Shown here piece after piece: positions 59,443 through 64,000 of a stretch of 64,000 nt of DNA (positions within the stretch are counted from its first letter, which is position 1; every line of letters begins with the position of its first letter). The stretch is from assembly GCA_965205155.1 (NCBI GenBank), contig OZ242033.1, positions 1,736,001 through 1,800,000 of the forward strand, written 5' to 3'. Under the pieces are notes generated by a model, which was given only the letters and a program-made list of their open reading frames with translations, was not told the origin of the DNA and ran no database searches. Origin of the DNA: Aldehydirespirator sp965205155. GTDB lineage: Bacteria > Actinomycetota > Acidimicrobiia > Acidimicrobiales > Aldehydirespiratoraceae. Position numbers and translations under genes: made by a program.

Positions 59443-60195
59443 TTGAAGTACGCTCCCGCAACTCTCGTCGTGCCACCCGCGCTCGCCGTGTCGGTCATCG
59501 TGTGGGCTGCGCTCGTGGTGGCTGACAGCTCGCCTCTCGATGTTGACGTCTCGCCTCTCGTGGCGGTCGCGCCGGCTGCAGCCGCCGGTCTGGTGGTGGC
59601 GGCACTGCTCCACTGGAGGGCACCCCGGTCGGTTCTCGGGGCCCTCGGGGCCCGGCCGCTCATGGAGGGTGATCATCCCCGGCTGGAGAATCTGGTCGAC
59701 GGCCTGTGCACCACTCACGGGTTCCACCAGCCGTCGGTCCATGTCGTTGAGAGTTCGGCCATCAATGCTGCCTCCGTCGGGCTGAGGAGGCCTTCGGCCC
59801 ATCTGGTTGTGACCAGCGGTGCGCTGTCCAGTCTCGGTCGGCTGGAGCTCGAAGCGGTCGTGGCCCGCCAGCTCTGTGCGATCGGGCGAGGCGTCGCCTT
59901 CCCCACGGTGCTGGCCAGCGTCTCCAGGCTTCCCGGTGCCGCGCCGGCAACCGCCGGGCTCGCGGCTCGGGTCAGCGGCTTCGACACCGTGTCCGACATC
60001 GATGTCGAAGCGGCGCGCCTCACGAGTTTTCCTCCGGCCCTGGCGTCGGCCCTGAGAGGAGCCGCCGAGGGGCCCGGCTTGAGTACATCACGTGCGGTCG
60101 CCCATCTCTGGATGGTCGCGCCGCCGCGAGACCCCTCAGCGGTCACGGCAGGATCCTCGACGCTTCAGCGGATAGACGTCCTGGACGAGATCTGA
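59443..60195 (+). CDS. M48-peptidase-like membrane protein lacking the HExxH motif
   Basis: 250 aa. Two N-terminal transmembrane helices (about 5-27 and 40-60) are followed by an M48-type region: RPLMEGDHPRLENLVDGLCTT, VHVVESSAINAASVGLRRPSAHLVVTSGAL and LGRLELEAVVARQLCAIGRG. The last segment aligns with the metalloprotease LxxxELxAVLAHELxHI motif, but HExxH is replaced by RQLCA (142-146), so it cannot bind zinc in the usual way. It is best read as a pseudo-enzyme with a structural or regulatory role near the PIM pathway. It overlaps the DUF3048 gene by 1 nt. The degenerate site is seen; the M48 assignment is by pattern. Confidence 0.75.
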   Translation: MKYAPATLVVPPALAVSVIVWAALVVADSSPLDVDVSPLVAVAPAAAAGLVVAALLHWRAPRSVLGALGARPLMEGDHPRLENLVDGLCTTHGFHQPSVHVVESSAINAASVGLRRPSAHLVVTSGALSSLGRLELEAVVARQLCAIGRGVAFPTVLASVSRLPGAAPATAGLAARVSGFDTVSDIDVEAARLTSFPPALASALRGAAEGPGLSTSRAVAHLWMVAPPRDPSAVTAGSSTLQRIDVLDEI

Positions 60196-61748
60196 TGGCC
60201 GCGCGGCCGGGCGCGAACTGGGCAGACACCCCTCGGACAGGGATACTCGCCCGGAAGGCTCTCGCGCTGGTGGTCGCCGGGGCAACTTTGGCGGCGGCGT
60301 GCGGCGGAACCCGGCAAGCCGCGGAGCCGGCTATGACCGGTGCCGGTTCGACCGCGGGCACGCCGAGAGGCGAGTCCGCCTCCGCGCCTGCCGAGGCGGA
60401 CGATCAACAGAGCAGCGACGGTGCTTCCGGCTCGCTAGGAGGCGAGTCCCAAGGGTCGGCCGGCCGCGGAGCTAGCACCAGTGAGACAACCGGCGACACG
60501 CCGAGTACCGGCGAGAACGGGTCTCCCGAGGGTGGGTCCGGCGAGGGCGCGGCTCCAGGGAATGGGTCCGCCGCGGACGGGACTGCCGATAGCGCGGCAC
60601 CTGAGAGTGCGACTCTTGAGGGTGTGGCCCCTGAGGGTGCGGAACCTGAGGACGTAGTGCCGGAGGGTGGGTTCGCTGACGGTGAGCCACCCGCGGCGTA
60701 CCTTGAGTTCGATCCGTTCGTGATCGGCCCAATCGCCCCTCTCACCGGCTCGATAACCACCGACCTGAGCCTGGCGCAGCGCCGACCGCTGGCCGTGAAG
60801 ATCGGGAACGGCGACCCCAAGGACCGTCCCCAGGCGGGTCTTGCGGCCGCCGACATCGTCTATGAGGTGCTGGTTGAAGCGGGATTCACAAGGTTCCTTG
60901 CCGTGTTCCATTCCGAGATACCGACCCGCATCGGACCCGTGCGATCGGCCCGGTCCAGCGACTTCGAGATCCTCGAGGACCTGGCCACTCCCTACCTGGC
61001 CACCTCAGGGGCCAACAGCACCGTGCTGCGAGAGATACGCCAAGCCGCAGGGGAGGGGACCCTCATTGACGTCGGTGCCATGAGCCGCGCCGCGCCGTAC
61101 TCCCGCGACCGCTCGCGGCCCGCGCCGCACAACCTGTACTTCTACTACGAGAACCTGGGCGGCGGAGACCCTGACTCGCTGCCCGGCGGCCTGCCCGACG
61201 CGCCGCCGGTGCAGCTGTTCCAGTACGGCACGTCGAACCCGCCGGCCCTGCCCGACGCCACCGGTGTCACCGTCGCCTACACGACGCTCTACGGCGGCGA
61301 GGTCTCCCATGTCTGGGATCACTTCCTGGGGGGCTGGGTGCGAATCCAGGACGGGACACTGCACACGACCGAGACCGACTTCGGCGTGGCCGAGATCGCG
61401 CCGGCCAACGTGGTCGTGGTGTCGATGCCGTACGGCAGATCAGCAGCCGACCGCCGGTCTCCGCAGGCCCTCTCCTACGGCTCGGGTGCCGCTCTGGTGC
61501 TCACCGCCGGGTCGGTTCACGAGGCTGTCTGGGAGCGCACCGAGGACCGGATCGGCTTCCGATTCCGGGACACAGCCGGCAACCCTCTGAGCCTGTCATC
61601 GGGTTCGACCTGGCTGCTGCTGGGTAACACCACGACGCGCTGGCCGCTGGCTGAAGTAACGGTGTTGACCTCTTCGGACGCCACCCGACTGCTGGCCGAC
61701 GCCCGGGCCGCCGCCGAAGCGGAAGCCAACGCCGCCGCGGGGTCCTAG
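60195..61748 (+). CDS. DUF3048 (YerB-family) lipoprotein
   Basis: 517 aa from ATG 60195. A signal peptide (KALALVVAGATLAAAC) ends at a lipidation Cys near 35. A ~130-residue Gly/Ser/Glu/Pro low-complexity linker with repeated EG-A-PEG units follows. The DUF3048 domain comprises about 180-517: PLTGSITTDLSLAQRRPLAVKIGN, DRPQAGLAAADIVYEVLVEAGFTRFLAVFHS, GPVRSARSSDFEIL and the later NVVVVSMPYG. Family members are cell-surface lipoproteins of unknown function (YerB in Bacillus). Direct coupling to the M48-like gene suggests a joint envelope role. Confidence 0.9.
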   Translation: MAARPGANWADTPRTGILARKALALVVAGATLAAACGGTRQAAEPAMTGAGSTAGTPRGESASAPAEADDQQSSDGASGSLGGESQGSAGRGASTSETTGDTPSTGENGSPEGGSGEGAAPGNGSAADGTADSAAPESATLEGVAPEGAEPEDVVPEGGFADGEPPAAYLEFDPFVIGPIAPLTGSITTDLSLAQRRPLAVKIGNGDPKDRPQAGLAAADIVYEVLVEAGFTRFLAVFHSEIPTRIGPVRSARSSDFEILEDLATPYLATSGANSTVLREIRQAAGEGTLIDVGAMSRAAPYSRDRSRPAPHNLYFYYENLGGGDPDSLPGGLPDAPPVQLFQYGTSNPPALPDATGVTVAYTTLYGGEVSHVWDHFLGGWVRIQDGTLHTTETDFGVAEIAPANVVVVSMPYGRSAADRRSPQALSYGSGAALVLTAGSVHEAVWERTEDRIGFRFRDTAGNPLSLSSGSTWLLLGNTTTRWPLAEVTVLTSSDATRLLADARAAAEAEANAAAGS

Positions 61749-61758
61749 GATTGGGGCT

Positions 61759-62661
61759 ATGTCCGTCACTCGCAGCTCCGACGCAGCCACCGGCACCACG
61801 CTCGTGAAGCGGGGCCTGGCCGAGATGCTCAAGGGCGGCGTGATCATGGACGTAGTCACGCCGGAGCAGGCTCGGATAGCGGAGGACGCGGGAGCGGTCT
61901 CGGTAATGGCGCTTGAGCGGGTGCCTTCCGACATCCGGGCCCACGGAGGCGTGTCCCGGATGTCCGATCCCGAGATGATCCAGCGGGTCCAGGCCGCGGT
62001 GAGCATCCCCGTGATGGCCAAGGCCCGGATCGGTCACTTCGCAGAGGCTCAGATCCTGCAGGCACTCGGAGTGGACTACGTGGACGAGTCCGAAGTCCTC
62101 ACGCCCGCCGATGAGGTCCACCACATCGACAAGTGGGCGTTCACGGTGCCGTTCGTGTGCGGTGCCACCAACCTGGGCGAGGCGCTGCGGCGCATCAGCG
62201 AGGGTGCCTGCATGATCCGGTCCAAGGGCGAGGCCGGAACGGGCAACATCGTCGAGGCCGTCCGGCACCTCCGTTCGATCGTGGGCGACATGCGCCGCAT
62301 CGCGGCCGCGGGCGACGAGGCCGAGCTGTTCGAGTGGGCCAAGCAGCTGCGGGCCCCGCTGCCGCTGGTGCAGGAGATCGCCAACACGGGATGGCTGCCG
62401 GTGCCGATGTTCTGTGCGGGCGGCATCGCCACGCCCGCGGATGCTTCGATGGTGATGCAGCTCGGCGCGGAGGCGGCCTTCGTGGGGTCGGGGATCTTCA
62501 AGAGCTCTGATCCGCCCAAGATGGCCGCGGCCATCGTGGAGGCGGTCACCCACTACCGCGACCCGGAGATCCTGGCCAAGATCAGTTCCGGGCTCGGCGA
62601 GGCCATGGCCGGCCTCGAGACTGCCACCCTCGCCGTCAAGATGGCTGAACGGGGTTGGTGA
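61759..62661 (+). CDS. pdxS: Pyridoxal 5'-phosphate synthase, synthase subunit PdxS
   Basis: 300 aa. The barrel signature is complete: KGGVIMDVVTPEQARIAEDAGA, ALERVPSDIRAHGGVSRMSDP, PVMAKARIGHF (Lys forming the first Schiff base) and DKWAFTVPFVCGATNLGEALRRI (second Lys). The phosphate-binding GEAGTGN lies downstream. PdxS combines ribose 5-phosphate, glyceraldehyde 3-phosphate and ammonia to make PLP. It overlaps pdxT by 4 nt, so the 12+12 complex subunits are co-translated. pimA, pdxS, pdxT, yebC neighbour one another also in mycobacteria. Confidence 0.97.
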   Translation: MSVTRSSDAATGTTLVKRGLAEMLKGGVIMDVVTPEQARIAEDAGAVSVMALERVPSDIRAHGGVSRMSDPEMIQRVQAAVSIPVMAKARIGHFAEAQILQALGVDYVDESEVLTPADEVHHIDKWAFTVPFVCGATNLGEALRRISEGACMIRSKGEAGTGNIVEAVRHLRSIVGDMRRIAAAGDEAELFEWAKQLRAPLPLVQEIANTGWLPVPMFCAGGIATPADASMVMQLGAEAAFVGSGIFKSSDPPKMAAAIVEAVTHYRDPEILAKISSGLGEAMAGLETATLAVKMAERGW

Positions 62662-63230
62662 AGCCGCGCGTCGGCGTGCTCGCCCTTCAGGGAGGGTTCG
62701 CCGCCCACGCCGCCATCCTCCAGAGTCTCGGGGCCCGTGTCGACGAGGTCCGGACGGCGGAGCAGCTCGCCCCGGTCGACGCTCTGGTCATGCCCGGCGG
62801 CGAGTCGACCACCATGTCGATGCTGCTGGAGCGTTCCGAGCTGCTGGAGCCACTCTCCGAGCGGCTGGACGCCGGGATGGGGGTGCTGGGAACCTGCGCG
62901 GGGATGATCCTGCTGGCCGCCGAGGTTGTCGACGGGCGAGCCGACCAGCATTCCCTGGGACTGGTGGACATCACCGTGCGGCGCAACGCCTACGGCACGC
63001 AGATCGAGAGCTTCGAGGCTGACATCGCCGTCGAAGGCTTCGAGACGCCCTTCCATGCGGTGTTCATCCGCGCTCCGGCCGTCGAGCGGGTCGGTCCCAC
63101 CGTGGAGGTGCTGGCCCGCCATGGGGGCCGCCCGGTGCTGTGCCGGTCGGGTCCGGCCACGGTGGCCGCCTTCCATCCCGAGTTGTCCGGCGACGAGCGG
63201 CTGCACGCCCGCTTCCTGGCGGACTTGTAG
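62658..63230 (+). CDS. pdxT: Pyridoxal 5'-phosphate synthase, glutaminase subunit PdxT
   Basis: 190 aa from GTG 62658 (overlapping the pdxS stop; TTG 62655 is an alternative). Class I glutamine amidotransferase: KPRVGVLALQGGFAAHAAIL, MPGGESTTMSMLLE, nucleophile Cys in GTCAGMILL, and the His/Glu pair in AAFHPELSGD. It hydrolyses glutamine and channels ammonia to PdxS. Length and motifs match the family. Confidence 0.96.
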   Translation: MKPRVGVLALQGGFAAHAAILQSLGARVDEVRTAEQLAPVDALVMPGGESTTMSMLLERSELLEPLSERLDAGMGVLGTCAGMILLAAEVVDGRADQHSLGLVDITVRRNAYGTQIESFEADIAVEGFETPFHAVFIRAPAVERVGPTVEVLARHGGRPVLCRSGPATVAAFHPELSGDERLHARFLADL

Positions 63231-63255
63231 CACAGACCCGGTTAGCCTCCGGGCT

Positions 63256-64000
63256 GTGAGCGGGCACAGCAAGTGGGCGACGATCAAGCACCGCAAGGGA
63301 GCGGCCGACGCTAAGCGGGGCAAGCTGTTCGCCAAGCTCATCAAGCAGGTCGAGGTGGCGGCCCGCCAGGGGGGCGGAGACGTCGACGCCAACCCCACCC
63401 TGCGGACCATGTACCAGAAGGCCCGCGACAACTCGGTCCCGCTCGACACCATCGAGCGGGCCGTCAAGCGGGGCACCGGCGAGCTCGAGGGCGTCAGCTA
63501 CGAGTCGGTCACCTACGAGGGGTACGCGCCGGGTGGGGTGGCGCTCTACATCGAATGCCTCACCGACAATCGCAACCGCACCGGCAGTGAGGTCCGCAGC
63601 ACGCTGGCACGCAACGGCGGTTCGCTGGCCGAGCCGGGCTCGGTGGCCTGGCAGTTCGAGCGCAAGGGCGTGGTGCTGGTCCCGTCGTCGGCGGCCGGCG
63701 AGGACGATCTGATGATGGTCGTGCTCGACGCGGGCGCCGAGGACCTGGAGGGTGAGGGTGACATGTGGCGGGTCACCACCGAACCCAGCGACCTCAACGC
63801 AGTGCGGGATGCGCTGGCGGCAGCCGAGATCACCTTCGAGAGCGCCGACCTCACCATGCTGCCCACCAGCAACGTGGCTGTGACCGAGCCCTCCGTCGCC
63901 CGAGCGGTGCTGAAGCTGATGGACCTCATCGACGATCTCGACGACGTTCAGGACGTGCACAGCAACTTCGACATCGGCGACGACATCATGGAGGAGCTGG
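63256..64000 (+). CDS. yebC: YebC/PmpR (TACO1) family protein, 3' end outside window
   Basis: From GTG 63256 to the right edge, 248 codons of a usual ~250. The diagnostic N-terminus is MSGHSKWATIKHRKGAADAKRGKLF, followed by ARDNSVPLDTIERAVKRGTGE, YEGYAPGGVALYIECLTDN and RNGGSLAEPGSVAWQFE. The family was described as a transcriptional regulator and, more recently, as a translation factor that relieves stalling at proline-rich stretches. Position after pdxT is the usual actinobacterial order; ruvC would be expected next. Confidence 0.95.
   Translation, partial: MSGHSKWATIKHRKGAADAKRGKLFAKLIKQVEVAARQGGGDVDANPTLRTMYQKARDNSVPLDTIERAVKRGTGELEGVSYESVTYEGYAPGGVALYIECLTDNRNRTGSEVRSTLARNGGSLAEPGSVAWQFERKGVVLVPSSAAGEDDLMMVVLDAGAEDLEGEGDMWRVTTEPSDLNAVRDALAAAEITFESADLTMLPTSNVAVTEPSVARAVLKLMDLIDDLDDVQDVHSNFDIGDDIMEEL

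Overview
High-GC, gene-dense DNA from an actinobacterium, most likely a member of Acidimicrobiia or a close relative. The grounds are the gene content (phosphatidylinositol mannoside cluster beside pdxST and yebC, form I CO dehydrogenase, many SDR and acyl-CoA dehydrogenase genes, LIV-type transporters), frequent GTG/TTG starts and widespread ATGA/GTGA overlaps. The lineage is inferred from gene content, not from a marker tree. I saw no rRNA, tRNA, CRISPR array, insertion sequence or prophage.

Layout. (1) 1-13.4 kb, core block: 3' end of smc, an HtrA-type protease, ftsY, ffh, rpsP, khpA, rimM, trmD, rplS, yraN, two tiny minus-strand genes, a cytochrome c lipoprotein, yifB/comM, dprA, a DUF4258/DUF2283 pair and xerC. 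The order is the usual one, but lepB and rnhB are absent between rplS and yraN. (2) 13.4-27.5 kb: two paralogous LIV-type ABC modules with unusual gene fusions. In each, an MFS permease is fused to a LivF-like ATPase, and LivH, LivM and LivG are fused into a second polypeptide; each module has its own LivK-like lipoprotein. (3) 27.5-29.9 kb: an MscS channel and a DUF4143 ATPase. (4) 30-38.8 kb: an accessory island, partly AT-richer, with an SsuABC/TauABC-type importer (binding lipoprotein, ATPase, two permeases) and an amidohydrolase. It is interrupted by an antisense three-subunit molybdenum hydroxylase. (5) 38.8-41.8 kb: a tightly overlapping minus-strand operon (MFS, SnoaL-like, cupin, TauE/SafE).

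(6) 41.9-48.2 kb: coxMSL for form I carbon monoxide dehydrogenase (AYRCSFR active-site loop) and, further on, an XdhC/CoxF-like protein with a C-terminal YHS domain. Between them lies a Phd/RelE toxin-antitoxin pair bracketed by two direct copies of a ~135-bp repeat, plus a gene remnant. (7) 48.2-52.7 kb: HicAB, a DMT exporter, dtd, a lipoprotein and two SDRs. (8) 52.7-56.4 kb: an acetoacetate-decarboxylase-like protein divergent from an acyl-CoA dehydrogenase plus SDR pair, then a small membrane protein. (9) 56.5-64 kb: pgsA1, a PIM acyltransferase, pimA, a catalytically degenerate M48-like membrane protein, a DUF3048 lipoprotein, pdxS, pdxT and the 5' part of yebC.

Taken together the window suggests an aerobic heterotroph that can supplement its energy by oxidising CO. 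It invests heavily in uptake of amino-acid-like and heterocyclic or sulfonate-like organics. The strongest candidates for something undescribed are the paired MFS-LivF / LivHMG fusion systems and the molybdenum-hydroxylase importer island.
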